Source: Cucumis sativus (lineage: Eukaryota; Streptophyta; Magnoliopsida; Cucurbitales; Cucurbitaceae). From it: a stretch of 64,000 nucleotides of DNA. Below, piece after piece: positions 1-16,315 of the stretch. The DNA lies in the NCBI RefSeq assembly GCF_000004075.3, contig NC_026655.2, positions 4,464,001-4,528,000 on the forward strand. The letters run 5' to 3'. Within the stretch, counting starts at the first letter, position 1. Each line of letters opens with the position of its first letter. Under the pieces are notes generated by a model. That model saw only the letters and a list, made by a program, of their open reading frames with translations, did no database searches and was not told where the DNA came from. Position numbers and translations under genes: made by a program.

Positions 1-29
1 ATAATAATGGCAGTGCTTCAATCAATTAC

Positions 30-960
30 TTGGGAAGATTCTGGACCATGAAATTGAGAAGCGGTATGCATCAAAATTTAGCTTGGCCATGATGTCAATG
101 TCTTGCTGTTACATTAAAAAGCCATTAAAGATCTCATCGATAATATATTTAGGTCCAATTTTGTATGAAGAAATCCCAAACTCATAATTTTTTTTGTCAA
201 TTTATAAACTTCAAGTTTAGCCACCGAAATTTTGAAATCTAAAAAAAAAAAAAAACAAAAAGTATAGTTTTTAAAAACTTGCCTTTTGCCTTTGAAATTT
301 GGTTAAGAAATAAAGCATTATGATGAGTAAACCACCGACATAAATCATAAATAGTTAACTTCTTTGGACAAATTGCCAAAACTATAGTTGCAATAACACG
401 CTCAAATGGTTCAAATTTGATTCTTCAAACTTATCCGTTATAGAAATTGAACTTCCAAATGATAAAAGTTGAATGGTTGAAAGTACAAAGGCCTATAATG
501 GCAACTAACACTGGTGGTTCTTTCCAATTTGTGCTTATTAAATGGTTTTAAAAAGTATAGAAACTCATGAAAGACTGAATACCGGATATTTATGATACTG
601 ATCCACCGAGATCTCTCCAGTACCATTGTTCGCTACAATTCCTGTTCCCAAAACAAAACCACATTCCCAAATTAGTTAAACAGCTAAAAACTAAAACAGA
701 ATCAGTTCAAAGTAAGAAAAATCAAATCCATGGATAATTGTACCAGGCTTTTTGATGAAGACATCCCAAATGCTGGGGCCACGCCCTTCCTTATCCGCCA
801 TTCCCTCCACCTGATACGCCGACGTCGCCGTTCCAAAGATGAATCCCTTGGGAAAGCTGTCTCGGCTAAGTCCGCCGGTGTCGAAATGGACGGTCTCAAG
901 GTGCATTGCGGTGGCCGCACACAGCATGCAGACCACCGGTAGTAACAAAGCAACTCGCAT
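30..960 (-). CDS. Beta-glucosidase (GH1, BGLU44-like), 5' part only
   Basis: Glycoside hydrolase family 1 enzyme, which would hydrolyse beta-glucosides or beta-mannosides in the secretory pathway or apoplast. Three exons are visible: 960-744 (72 codons plus 1 base), 641-583 (59 bp) and 105-30 (76 bp). All have GT-AG borders and phases close exactly; the rest lies beyond the left edge. Exon 1 encodes a signal peptide ([18 protein letters not shown]) and the GH1 entry motif [18 protein letters not shown] followed by GRGPSIWD. Exon 2 gives [10 protein letters not shown] and exon 3 gives [17 protein letters not shown], all hallmark GH1 blocks. The two catalytic Glu motifs (TFNE, TENG) are not in the window. 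I chose the ATG at 960 rather than an in-frame ATG at 1026, because a TATA box at 1050-1058 would put transcription start close to 1026. Known of the family: this subgroup includes Arabidopsis BGLU43/44, reported as beta-mannosidase-like. Substrate here is inference. Confidence 0.93.
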
Positions 961-1049
961 CCTCAAAACCACACTCAACGGGGAGTTGGAAACTTGCAAT
1001 GGAGGTGTGATAGAGAGCTTACTCAAAGCATCACTTCACTGACTCTCCA

Positions 1050-1058
1050 TTTTTATAG
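1050..1058 (-). promoter_or_regulatory. TATA box of the beta-glucosidase gene
   Basis: On the minus strand the sequence reads CTATAAAAA, about 90 bp upstream of the ATG at 960. This leaves a short 5' UTR and argues against the upstream in-frame ATG at 1026. Confidence 0.6.
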
Positions 1059-1060
1059 AT

Positions 1061-4000
1061 GAAATAATAACCATTAAATTAAAATATCATTTTGTTAACT
1101 CTCTAATTACTTTCTCCAATTTCTCTTTTATACTTTCATACAAATTATTATCCATAAGGTTTGATCAACGAAATTATGACATTTCACATTAGTGTAATTA
1201 AGTTCTAAACTTATAATTTAACCTATCTTATTCATTTTTAGTTAAATTACAAAACTGGTTGCAATAATAATAATAATAAAAAAAAGAAGATAGAATTGAT
1301 TTTCATGATTTTAACTTTTAGTTTTCAATTAAATGATTGTAAAAAATAATAATGGACAAAATATTTACCTTCAACCAGAATTATAAAAAAATAGCAAAAT
1401 TTTTTATAGAAAGTAATAGAAGTTATTACATTAGAATCCAAAATTTTGCTATAAATGAATTTTTTTTTAAAAATAGTAGATTTTACAAAATATTTGCAAC
1501 CTATAACAAATTCTATAAGATAAAATTCAGAGTTTTGCAATATTTTAATTTATTTTGTTATTTTTAAAATGAAATTTAAATAGTTTGTTTTTTTTTTATT
1601 ATTTTTTAATAACCCTTCTTAATTATAGACTATAAAATATTAAAATTAAAATTTCTTCGATACAAATTAAACCAAATTTACACTAATAAAACTATCCACC
1701 AACTTTATAAATTTTGGAAAGATAATTGGTTGATATTAAAATTGAATATTACAAAGAAAAGAGCAAACGTAAATAAATAAAAAAGAGAAGAAATGGAAAA
1801 AAATGAAAGGTTGAAGAAAATGGTGTGTCCATACAAAAATGGGGTCCAGAAGAAATAATGATTTAAGGCATCTTTTCCACATATCTTTCCATTTGATATT
1901 TCTTTCTTTAATCATTTTTGTCCTTACCTTTTATATATATATATATATATTATAATTGATTTGGAAGATTATTGTGTTGGAATTTTTAGAATTGCTCGTG
2001 TTTTTTTTTTTTTTTTACTTTATAAAGTTCATAGGTTATGATGAATTTTTTTGTTTTGATTCGACATTTTAATAAATTAATAGGCAATGAGAGAAAAATA
2101 GCTATTAAGAAATGAAAAAAAAATAAAGCTATACATTAATACAATTAAAAAATTATTGCTAAAGGTGTGAGGTTAGAATCTAAATTTATTATTAAATAGT
2201 ATTTTTATGTTATAGGGTTGCTTTACGTGAGGATCAATGTCTACAATTGAATCCAAGTCCTAAGGGAAATAAGGGTATGCGAATGGGTTAACACGTGTAA
2301 AAGGAAAAGTCAAACTCTTAGGTTACGAATCGACCAACAAATAAGAAATGATCAAGTTGAGCTTGTCATAACCATTTTGGCACTTCTAACGTTTCACATA
2401 ACCTGAAGCAAGTGTTGGAAGAATAGTCTTGTGTTGACACCCTTAAGGAAGAAAAGGAAGAAGTAAATTCGCTTTGTGCTTATTTGAGTTAAATATACAT
2501 AGTAGACACCATGGTTTATTCGACTTGAAACCACATTCGGTACAACTACTTTTATGTAGGTTAGCTTCAACACTGATGTACTCATACTAGAATAAAAAGA
2601 ACCCTAACAAGACAATTAGCGAGAATTGAAGTGTTAAAATGATTGGATATGCAAATATTTTCTAAAAGGAAAAGAAGAAGATGAAAACTAGAGTGAAGAA
2701 AGAGAAGAAAAATACAAAGAGGAAGCTTTGAAAAAGAGAGATGTAAGGTAATGGGTTGAAAGAGAAAAGGTTGGGTGAAAGGGGAGAGTGGGCCAAAAGA
2801 GGCACGCGGGTTTTTGAACAATAATAATAGTATACAAGAGGAAAGAGCCAAACTTCAAAGTCGGTAATGGGTATTGATATGGTCTCCTCTCCTTTGGCTC
2901 GGGTCAACTCGCCCTACCACCCTGCCATTTCCACATACTCCATTTATTTATCTGTTTAAGAAAGTTTGCTTTAGTGATATTGACATGTTCTCTGTATTTA
3001 AAAGTTAAGAGATTCAATTTTATTGTAATTAATAGAATGCATTGTTTTCTTATCTAGATTTTCAACATGGTCTTTTGAATAATTTTATTATTCGAAAATG
3101 ATGTGACGTTTGGATAAACAATTGAAAAAGAATATCTATTCTCCATGCTCTTTTTTCTTTTTCTTTATTGGTTCCCTTCCTCCTCCCTCCTCTTTTCTTC
3201 TCTTTTTGGTACTTTGTTTAAAAGTGACAAAAATTTAAATTTGAATTACAATTTTCATTTGGTAAGTAGTAATTTGTTGGTTTTAAGCGAAGTACTTGTA
3301 AACGGAGGAATTATTTAAAATATTTACAAAATATATATAATAAACCTTTATATTCTATTAACATAGTATGAAATTTTATTATATTTTATAAATATTTTTG
3401 TTTATTGTACTATATTTGAAAATGAAACTTGAATTAATGGATTTAATTTGTTTATACCGAAGGTCCATATATTTTGTCTTTTAATTGGTCACAAAACATG
3501 GTATTCTTTTAACTTCACATCTTTTCTGAGAATTTGCAAAAATAGCAAAAATATTTATGATAATAGAAATCGTGTCACCTACATTTTCTAAATTGTAAAA
3601 ATGATAAATTTAATAACAAATTACTGTCTGATTACCGTCAATTAGTAGTCATAGTTGCCAAATTTGTAATATGTAAAAAAGAGGTGTTATGAGCAATTCT
3701 TTTCGTCGTCTAATGTAATTTCTCTCTTTTTTTTTTTCTTATGCACATCCACAAATTAGGTTTAATAGACACAAAAGAAAATGACTTAGTAGTATTTATC
3801 CTTTTATTCATTATTTGAAATGTCATTAAATATTTATTTAATAGACTTTGTATAATTCTTAAATGCTACTTTTATATGAAAAAATATCACCAAATAGTCA
3901 TGGTTATGTAGACATGACCATCAAGTTCACTAAATGAGATTAAATAACCAATTTCATTTTTCTATAGCTTTTGTCGATCGTTTACATTCATAACTATTGA

Positions 4001-4087
4001 ATTAAAGCTATGATAGAAAAACATACTATTTGTTAGTGCAAGCATAGCGTTTGTTTTCATTTGTTTATAAAAAAATATCCCATTCCA
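1061..4087. other. Intergenic, AT-rich, no gene seen
   Basis: This 3-kb stretch separates the beta-glucosidase promoter from the laccase 3' end. It has many A/T homopolymers and short (TA)n runs (about 1932-1950). Around 1365-1545 and 3535-3620 it holds decayed 'gcaaaa-tagcaaa' repeat sequence of the type dispersed through the window. A purine-rich plus-strand tract lies at about 2690-2800. The open frames at 2394-2907 are low-complexity and match nothing I recognise. Confidence 0.6.
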
Positions 4088-6523
4088 TCAGCAGAGAGGA
4101 AGATCATCTGGAGGAGGAAGCAGAGATTTAGAATCCCCTGCTCCATTTCGTACTATAAGACCCATTGCAAGTCCCCACGAAGTATGTTCTTCAAGATGAC
4201 AATGTATAAACCAAACTCCAGGATTATCCGCCTTAATTCTGATCGCTGCCCACCCTCCTCTCGGCACCGCCACCGTGTTTCTTTCCGGTGGATCAACCAG
4301 ATTATAATTCGCCGGATCCTTACCCACGTTGAAATTTCCAAATCCCCTGCCGACAACGAAGAAATTGTGCCCATGAACATGGATCGGATGATTCTCCACA
4401 CTAAGAAAATTCGTGCCCTGAAACACGATTTCCAGATTTGTTCCATATGGAACCGCCAAGAGCTTTGTCCCAAATTCTGTGTTCATGTTTCTGGATAATG
4501 GGTTTACGCCAGTGTAATAAAAAAACCTGATGGGTTTTTCTGGAAAATCAGTGGAGTACGAGTTGGTATCGATTTTTCTATAATGGGATTCCAATATGGA
4601 CGAGTCCGGTCGAATGAAGGATTGATTGTTCATAGAAGCGAAAAATCTCTTTCCGTTCAAACCCTTGCAGGTTTTCCCAGATGGGCAATTCTGGAGATTG
4701 AGGCTTATGGTAACGAACACTCTTTTGTGAACTGTTTTAGGAACATTACAAGGGTACAGGGAAGAATTAAGGCTACGGAGTTTGCTGGAAAATGCAGTGG
4801 CAAAGGCTGTATCCTTCATATCGGGGAGGTTTTCAGGTATTTGATTAGATGGGAATTTTTTTTGTCGTTTAAGTTTATTCATTTTCCTGCTCTTGTATCT
4901 TAAGAAGCCAATGGAGGTGGAGTTGTTGAAGGGGAAATTTGAAGTTACATAGGGTGTGATTGCCATTGGGAAGAGGAATTCAGAGGAGTGGTCTGGAATT
5001 TGAATTTGATCTGTATTGAGTAGAAGAGTGGTGGTTTGGCCGGGAGCTATCATAATGGCTGTGGTATTGAAGGGTTTTGTGTATGCAGCATCAATCTCCA
5101 CCACTGTCAATGTATGGTTGGCAATGGCAAAAAAGAGTTCATCGTTGAGTGCTCCATTAATAACTCTCAGCAGGTAAGTTTTCCCCCTTTCTACTGTTGA
5201 AATGAATGTATCTGGCATTGAACATTGTTGTGATTGAAATTTATGTTTCCTGTGTGTTTGATCTTGATAAAACAAAATGAAAATTTCGGAAGTGGAGTGT
5301 GTAATATTTACCTGTGCTAGAGCAAGGATAAAGAGGTCCCGGCAAGCCATTAATGGTATAGGCATCAGAATTGTTAGGTCCACCTCCAGATCTTAGCATC
5401 TCATTTTCAACTTCTTCCACATCCCCATTCCACCATTCACCTGCATGTGGGGTCTATGTTAAAATAACTGTTCATCACAAATCATAACTTTTTATGTGAA
5501 AAGTTATATCTTTTGATTATATCATAAAGAATGAAAGTTATTTAAAAAATTTCAAAATCACTTTTGATTATATCCAACCAATACACAATCAAAATTCGAT
5601 ACTTTGAGAAGTGTTCTTATACATTAAAAAGGACATTTTGCCCTTTCAAAAGTCATCATAAACTCACTTGGGATGAACTAGGGACTTACCAAAGATAAGG
5701 GGAATCCCAGCTTCAATTGGAAAAGTGGAGAATGGGTAAGGCATGCGAGGGTAAATGATAAAGGCACCATGCACAGAAGCACGTTGCCATGAGTAATGTG
5801 CGTGCCACCACAGTGTCCCTCTTTGGTCAATCACTGAGAATTTGTATGTGTATGATTCTCCTGTTCTTATAGGACACTGTGTTATGTAAGCTGGACCATC
5901 TGCCCATCCTGTTCTTAATTGCTTGACCCCATGCCTGCAAATCATCAAATTTCTTAGAGATCTTATGGGGTTACATGTTTTACATACTATTTTAAAAATA
6001 TGCTCTTGTTAAATACTAGAGATTATATTTTACTAGCTATAACATGTTTGAAACTTACCAATGAATAGTTGTGTTTTCATTTATGCAATTATTGACCTTG
6101 ATTTCGACTGTATCACCTTCATGAACTGCAATGGTTGGCCCTGGATACTGTCCATTTACAGTTAGAAGTTGCTTTGTATGGCACAATCTTGTCACCTTCT
6201 TCCACTCCACCTTTATTGGAAAAAAAACGATAGTTTTCAGTTATGAATGACAATAACCACACTGAAACATCCATCTTTGTTAAGAATAAAATATATAGCT
6301 GCAAATAGGATTTCCCGGCTTGTATTGTTTCATTCTTTATTCTTGTTGCTTTTATCAAAAAAAGGAAAAGAAAAGAAACTTTCTTGTTTAAGCTTACATT
6401 AAACTGAAATCGTCGAATGACAGGAGAAGCAAAGCTGAATGGCACAAAACCAGCAAGGAGGATGCTTATGAATATGACAAGCAACATCATCCGACACTGC
6501 TGGCTGAGGCTCTTCATTATCAT
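4088..6523 (-). CDS. Laccase (LAC1-like multicopper oxidase), complete
   Basis: Secreted blue multicopper oxidase that oxidises phenolics such as monolignols while reducing O2 to water in the cell wall. Exons: 6523-6398, 6210-6059, 5934-5690, 5440-5312, 5211-4088; phases close to 591 aa, close to the family's usual 560-590. Residues 1-32 form a signal peptide. Copper motifs are intact: HWHG (92-95, split by intron 2), WHAHYSW (136-142), HPIHVHGH (492-499) and HCHLEEH (554-560), with Leu565 as the probable axial residue. Markers such as [20 protein letters not shown] and [15 protein letters not shown] resemble Arabidopsis LAC1 as I remember it. A TATA box lies at 6593-6601. The site corresponding to the miR397 target is degenerate (5142-5162). 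An ATG at 5383 opens a longer frame into exon 5, but it lies in exon 4 out of frame and reads through the intron, so it was rejected as a start. Substrate specificity is not visible in the sequence. Confidence 0.97.
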
Positions 6524-6592
6524 AAAAAACTTTAACTCTTCAAAACAAGTTAGCTAACAATTTATATATATGTTCTACAAGAAGCTACACTC

Positions 6593-6601
6593 TTTTTATA
6601 G
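6593..6601 (-). promoter_or_regulatory. TATA box of the laccase gene
   Basis: The minus strand reads CTATAAAAA about 70 bp upstream of the start codon at 6523. A second AT-rich box (TATATATAAA) lies at 6561-6570 but is probably too close to the ATG to direct a normal leader. Confidence 0.6.
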
Positions 6602-9556
6602 TTTTTTGCTCCCTTCGAACTCACATTTTGTAGTCATTGGCACAGTCTATGAATCCTTTTGATAATGTGGTGAGTGTTGCTTTGTTGTGGGGGTTGGTGT
6701 GTAAGTGGGGTTAATTGCTGAGATCAGTAAGTGGTTAATGTCAATTGGTTGTTTTTTAAACTAATGATAAGCAGATTAGGTGTTTGGTTGCTGTATATAC
6801 ACACATTATACAACCACCGATGAAATATTATGGATTGTTATTGCACTTTGACATGAATTTTAAAATTTTAATTGCCATTTCAAGCAGAGAAATCGATTGC
6901 TGGTGTGAAAGAATCAAGGCGCAAAAATTGTAGTGGGTTGGTTTTAGTTTATCTTCTTTCTTGAAGAATTGATGTTAGAGTTATCTAAGAAATGAGTAGC
7001 TTCAATTCACTTTGAGAGAGATAAATAATTCTCTTATAGAAATGGATGTGACCATAGGTGGCAACCCAATGGAAATGAAATAAGTTGTGGTTTGTTTTCC
7101 AAGGGATGAGTGCTATAGATGTTTATACTTTTTCCAAACAGAATTGAGAAATTTTGCTGACGAAAAGTTTTATAGTTTAGTAAAAATAATCTAACAAAAA
7201 ATGTAAAAGGTGATGCTTAACAGTGTCGTTAGAGGGGTTAGAAAGCCAATTTACCAAATCAGTTCTTTTATATATATTATGTAAGGAGCACAATGTCGAG
7301 TCCTCCAAGCCCTACATTGAATCCGTCACCAACTTAAGATATAATGTCAAATGAGCTTTTTTTACTGTCAAATACAGTAAGATCCAGTTGTCTTTCGAGA
7401 ATGGTCAATATCCATGCAAATGCTTAAAAAAGAAATCATTAGTTGATGTTTTTCTTTCCTCTTCATGAACATTAGAAAATTGCCAAAAGTCTCCGATTAT
7501 GTAACTAAATAAAACTTTGTGTAGCATTAGACCCTCTTGTTGTATCTACTCCATTTGAATTTTTGTGTCATTGGTCCTACATATAGCCTACAATGTTGAA
7601 AGATTGTTCATATTATTTGTGTACTTCCTAATTAGAAGGTCTAATTCAAAATGTCCAAAATTATCATATTAATTCAAATCAAAAGCCTCTACTTATTAAC
7701 TTAATTCTATTACATCCAATTATGAAATATTTGGGTTGGTTTAGTTTAGGTTAGTCAATCGTTTATTTAAGTCGTTTTTTGAAAAGGAAGTCAATATATA
7801 TATTAAATTTAAACTAGCTATTCGATTTCAATTTGGGCATTTCAAAAATAACAAAACAGTCAGCAAAATTTTGGATTACAAAAATTGAAAGACTTTAATT
7901 ACTATCTATCAATATCACCGGTAGAAGTATCAACCTGTAAATATTTTGTCAAATTTGTTTTTTTCGTATGATTCTTCATTTCAATGAAACTTTTATTACT
8001 ACACTATTTAAATTTTACTTTTAGGAGTTCGTTGGAGAATAAATTATCCATAAAAAAACCCTAAACTAAAGTAAATATAATGTATATATAATCTTATAAG
8101 TTTGGTTTGAGTTATTTACGTCATCCATGAAGCAACCCAATTAATGAAATTTTCTTTTGTTTGAATCCAAACCAACCTAAATTACAATCGAGTTTTTTAA
8201 GGATAATTGTAAATACAACGATCATACTCAAAGTATTAAGTTATTTAACATGTTGCAAAAGAATTTGCATATATAATAAAGTTTAGATCTAACGTTCGAA
8301 CCAAGTCTATCACTAATATAAATCTATTAGTAATAGAGTCGGTTAAAAGATGGATTTTGCTATATTTGCAAATATTTAAAAGAGATACATAATACAACTT
8401 TTTTTTTAACATCTTAATCTCAACTATTAACCTTATGTTATGCAAAATTCAAAAAGTTATTATTAATTTGGATCACCAAAAACAATTGAATCTTCTTCCA
8501 AGATTAGGTGGGTAAGTGAAATCACCTAAGTCTTGAATGATTTTTGTGGAAGACCTTTAAGTGATTGGCTGAAAAAGAAGATTGAGATGATAAATTTTAG
8601 TATCATATTCTCAAGTGGGCTTTATCCTATTATAGTAAGTTGTAAAAAAAGTGATAGCTTTGATTTCTAAACTACTATTTTAAAAAAAGTAAACTTAGTG
8701 ATATTTTAAAATTTGCATTTAAAAGTATAAAATTAAATATTAAATTATTTTTAACGAATATTTAAAGAGTGATTTAACCATTTCAAAAATAGCTTTCAAA
8801 CATACCTATGATCCGACTTCTTATGTATATGCTTATATACAATTGTGTGAGTGTTTTTAAATTTTAGTTATGGTTAAAGTACATTCGGATGACAATTTGG
8901 AACAACGAGTGAAGTTGTTTAGTCTATAGATTTGTCGAGTTTAGGAAGATGTTTAGCCTTAGAGCAAATAGTATGCTTTTAAGAATTTTTTGAGCCAATT
9001 TTCCGACTCTTACTCCTTGAGTTGGACATTCCCTGAGCACATCCTATAAAAAAAAATATCTAATTTTTGACAACATTTTAGAGATACCTTCAAGAAATGA
9101 AACTTCAAACAACTCTCAATTGTCACCTGTCAATATGAGAATCAAATGTTGCAAAGTTGAAAGTAGTTCAAATATTTATTATCTCAAAAGAAAAATGAGA
9201 TCTTGCCAAACTATTCAAAAAGTAGTTCTAATTGGATCGAACATATCATTTTACACTAAGGATACAAAACCAGAGACAACTTATAATCATATGCTCTGTT
9301 ATGAAATTTTTACCAGAATACTATAGTGCAAATATACCTTTATTTGTGTAAATATGTCGTATGCACAAACTACGAGGTTAGCTTTACAAAAATATAAGAG
9401 ATTCTATACAAGAGGAGGGTATGTCTGCTCTATATTTATTAAAGATGAGGGACAAGTGAAATTCATCCAATCAACCACCTGTTTCCCAGGGAAAATGTGG
9501 TCAGATCAAAACCTTCTGCCTCCTGTCTTCCGTAGCTAAATATATCAACATGAACT
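6602..9556. other. Intergenic between laccase promoter and MAPK 3' end
   Basis: About 3 kb without a recognisable gene. It contains the upstream region of the laccase gene and two members of the dispersed GATAG/CTATC repeat (about 7835-7990 and 8270-8375). The open frames at 8245-8445, 9120-9326 and 9354-9539 are short, with no signal peptide or domain I recognise. Confidence 0.6.
8270..8375. repeat. Dispersed AT-rich repeat with CTATCAC / GATAG-like boxes
   Basis: The block reads 'caagtctatcactaatata...tctattagtaatagag...' and ends in 'ttgctatatttgcaaatattt'. The same elements recur near 7835-7990, 13990-14115, 16205-16315, 18565-18660, 34740-34840 and 45160-45240, in varied states of decay. 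It looks like an old, high-copy non-autonomous element. The family name is unknown to me. Confidence 0.5.
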
Positions 9557-12849
<3,293 letters not shown>

Positions 12850-13989
12850 GGTAGAGCAGATTAACGTCAATTGGGTTACAATATGTATCAAACCTGAGAT
12901 TCAGGGCCTTAAACCACCGATAATGGCTACTAAATATTAGGAGTTGGAATGGTCGGAGGGCCGAATCAATTGTTTAAATGAGAAATTAAGAGAAAATGAA
13001 TTGATAGAAATGTGGCAGTAATGTAAAACCAAATAGAAGATCTACCACAAGAAATTGTCTCACCATATAAAACTGGCCTTCATCGGTTCTGATTCAGCTC
13101 TCTGCCATTGAATTCCACCATTTTCCCTTCTTCATCTTTGGAGATTTTCTCGGTGGCCAATCATCATCAGCGCCACAAAATCTGGCCTAAACTAAATCTG
13201 GCGTAAACTAAACTAAATAAATAAAAGATGATCTCCAATTAATTCAACATTTTTTTAAAAAAATTAAATGCTATGTTAGAAATTATGAACAAAATTGTTA
13301 CAAAAACTTGCATGGGAACAGCCTTCAACCTTCAAACCCCCATTTATCCAACATTTTTTTCCTTTTGCAATGATCTAATAGTTTTAACTTGAGGAACAAT
13401 CTTATGCTTTCAAATTTGAAACCATTCTATCACGATAATTTAACAAAACCAAGTATACTTTTTAATAATGAAACAACTTTTTGTTTTAAGTTTATAAAAA
13501 AATGATTGTTCATGTACCAATGAGTTAAGTTCTATATTTTGATTGAGTGTCATCAAATAATTTATAAAATTTTCCATTAATGACGTATTTGAAAACAAAA
13601 TTATGGTCATCCATTTAGTTCTTCAACTTTAATTTACAATATTATTTAGTATGTATATCTTAAACGTCAAATAATTTAGTCTTGAAATTTTACCACGTCA
13701 ATATGTAGTTCTTATTGTCACAATTCTCATCGAACTTTACAAAATAACTCAGTTTTATATTTAATAAACAAACATGGTTCTCTAATTAATCTAACAATTT
13801 AGACTTTTAGTATTTTATTAAATTTTAATATTATTTTAACATTAAAAGCTGAATCATTATAAATTACAACATATAATAACTCACTAAAAAAAATTCGTTA
13901 TTCTCCATTTTTCTCTGCACGAATGAATTTGTTAAAGTGATAGCCGCCAATTTAACAATTATATTCAAAATAACTAAGTATATAACAAC

Positions 13990-14115
13990 ATTTTAAAAAA
14001 TTTGCAAATATAGCAACACCGATATACCATGTTGAAAATATTAGTTTATCACCGATACAAGTCTATCACCGATAGTTTTACTATATTTGCAATTTTTAAA
14101 TTTTTTTGCTATACC
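13990..14115. repeat. Dispersed AT-rich repeat with CTATCACCGATAG core
   Basis: Contains 'tttgcaaatatagcaa' at the left, 'caccgatac' and 'tctatcaccgatag' in the middle, and 'actatatttgcaa' at the right. The outer boxes are roughly inverted relative to each other, as in a decayed foldback or MITE-like element. Confidence 0.5.
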
Positions 14116-14917
14116 TTTAATTATTATTGCTGAAATGGTTATCAATTACAATTTTCAATTTTAACACACACACACGTATATATATATATATATATATTAA
14201 ATGATATTTTATTTTAACTAAATTTTGATTGTAGTGTATTTGGCTAATCATACTATAATCGATAGATTAAGACTTCAATTCTCACCTTTTTTTGCAACTA
14301 TTTTTACAAAATATTTTTTATTATCCACTATTATAGTTTTTTTTCTTCTTATTTTTCTAAAATCAAATCTAAATTGTCCCAAAACTATTATAATTTTGTT
14401 CTTATATTTCTAAAGTCGGTGATCTAAACTATCACTCTCTCAACCATATTTCATGAAAAAATATTAATTTTTTTGATGCAGTGTATTTATTATATAGGGT
14501 CTAGTACCCTATCTATATAAAATTTATAGATCTGTCACTGCTTTTTAAGTGTTCGGTTTTTTTAAAAGAAAAGTAATGTTACTCAGTCAAAGTAAAAGAA
14601 GATAACATTTATTATTGTATTTACGAATATTAGTTTAGGTGGAAGAGAAAAAAAAAAGTGATATTAAAAAATAACAATTAAAAAAAAAAAAAAACCTCTA
14701 TCTTTCACTAATTCGAGATTACAACCCTAGGTTTTGCATTAAAATAAAAGAGAAAAAACAACAACTTTAAGTTGTACGAAAAAGAGTTTATTTTTTCTTT
14801 CTCCATAAAATAAGTAAACAAAAAAGAAAAAAGTTGATTTTAATGTGTAAAGAAGATAAGATATTATGCGCCTTTTGTCTCAACTTATTTATTGTATTTT
14901 TCTAAAAGCACTGACCA

Positions 14918-15200
14918 TTCCCATTTCCCATTTCCCATTTCCCATTACCCACTCCCTCGTGCGCGGCTCTTGACCCTCACGCGCTTCTCCGCCTCTCCTT
15001 AAAGTTTTACATTCTTAGATCCTTTTCCATTGGATCACACCACGCCACGTACGCAATAAGTCGTCGAATTTTCCCCACTCGCATCCACGTATAAATCGTC
15101 CCGTAAAGGCGCGCGTGAGTGGATATTTATGTCCAAGATTTCTTCTGTCCAATAAGAAGCAACCGAAATTGGCTTTTCGCATTAAAGAAGCAAAGCCGCC
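14918..15200. promoter_or_regulatory. GC-richer island with CCCATTT heptamers and ACGT boxes
   Basis: A heptamer CCCATTT is repeated three times exactly (14920-14940) and twice imperfectly (to 14954). After it, GC content rises sharply against the AT-rich surroundings. The island contains CGTGCGCGG, CCACGCCACGTACGC, CCACGTATAAATCG and GGCGCGCGTGAG: ACGT-core (bZIP-type) and CGCG-core (CAMTA-type) boxes, plus a possible TATA (GTATAAAT, about 15089). It looks like a promoter or enhancer, but no gene follows that I can recognise. It lies about 2.1 kb upstream of the MAPK start and 5.9 kb from the Raf kinase. Confidence 0.35.
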
Positions 15201-16204
15201 GTAAATTGTGAACCTTATCAACTCTCTTTTGCAAAATATAATTGCACCCAATGTTAACTAATTATGCTTTCTCCCTTCACATCCTCCAATAAATACACTA
15301 AAAAATGTTTAAAATATTTGACCAAAAAGAGTACAAGTTTTATTTTAGATATTCTTTTTCTTTAACTATATTTCTTTTAGACAATCAAGCTATATTATTT
15401 TAGAGGAAATCAAACTATATTCTTTTAAAAAATCAAATTATATCATGCATGTATGATAAATTATTGAAGTTTATCAAGAAAATCAAATTATTAGTTTGGA
15501 AAAGAAATTTTTTTATATTTAGAATAAAAACTATTTCGTAAAAATAATTATTCAAGCAAGAATTTAACCTAGAATTTTGAATTTTGTAGGGGAACAACCC
15601 CTACATCATAATCATAATTTAATAAAAATAAAGTATTATTTAATATGTATTATAATCAAACATTTTTAAATTAATATTAAAATACAAAAACTGAAAATGT
15701 GAAAGAAAACACGTGTCTCATATCTTCTTTAATAAACATGTTCCTAATTGTTCTTAGAAAATGTATAGTTATGTTTAAATTTTGACGTGGCATTAGATAA
15801 TATAATGTTTTTGTTTTTACTTTAGAATTAATTAACAATAAAAAATAATAATCTATATGGTCTATAAAGTCGGTGTGGAGGTGAGATCTTAAGGAGAAAA
15901 AAGTTGTAACAAATAGTTTAAAGTTATTGGATGATGAATTTTGCTAATATTTTAGACGTGATGCCAACTTTTTAATAGACAAAAACTTATAAGTTGAAAG
16001 TTGAATGAAAAGTAGAGTGAAATTATTTATTTATAACGCCTTGGTTTTCTTTATTATTATTATTGTAATGAATTGGACTTTAACTTGTAGGTTTGAAAGC
16101 CTATGATATATATATATATAAAAACACTGCTTTATACGATAAATTATGTTTTTAATTAGGTCATTTTATCCAAATATTTAATTTAATAAAGTTCTCACAA
16201 ATTT

Positions 16205-16315
16205 TTACGAGCTATAGCAAAATATAGTGTTACTGATAAAAGGATATCACTGACTATCAAATGTTTGTTATTGATAGAATCTAAAATTTTGTTATTTTTA
16301 ACTATTCTCTGATTT
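16205..16315. repeat. Dispersed AT-rich repeat, degraded copy
   Basis: Contains 'ctatagcaaaatatag', 'actgataaaaggatatcactgactatca' in pieces, and 'ttattgatagaatctaaaattttgtta', the same building blocks as the copies at 8270 and 13990. Confidence 0.45.

Noticed and set aside
2394-2907. Minus-strand open frames of 63-89 aa
   Set aside because: Antisense to a purine-rich tract, giving artificial hydrophobic Leu/Phe/Ser-rich peptides.
4061-4903. Plus-strand open frames over the laccase last exon
   Set aside because: They are antisense shadows of a well-supported laccase exon and show no domain of their own.
5212-5383. ATG at 5383 as laccase start
   Set aside because: It lies in exon 4 out of its frame and the intron; a proper signal peptide and copper ligands are encoded upstream.
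15015-15251. 78-aa minus-strand open frame in the GC-richer island
   Set aside because: No recognisable domain and no splice partners; the composition is explained by the island itself.
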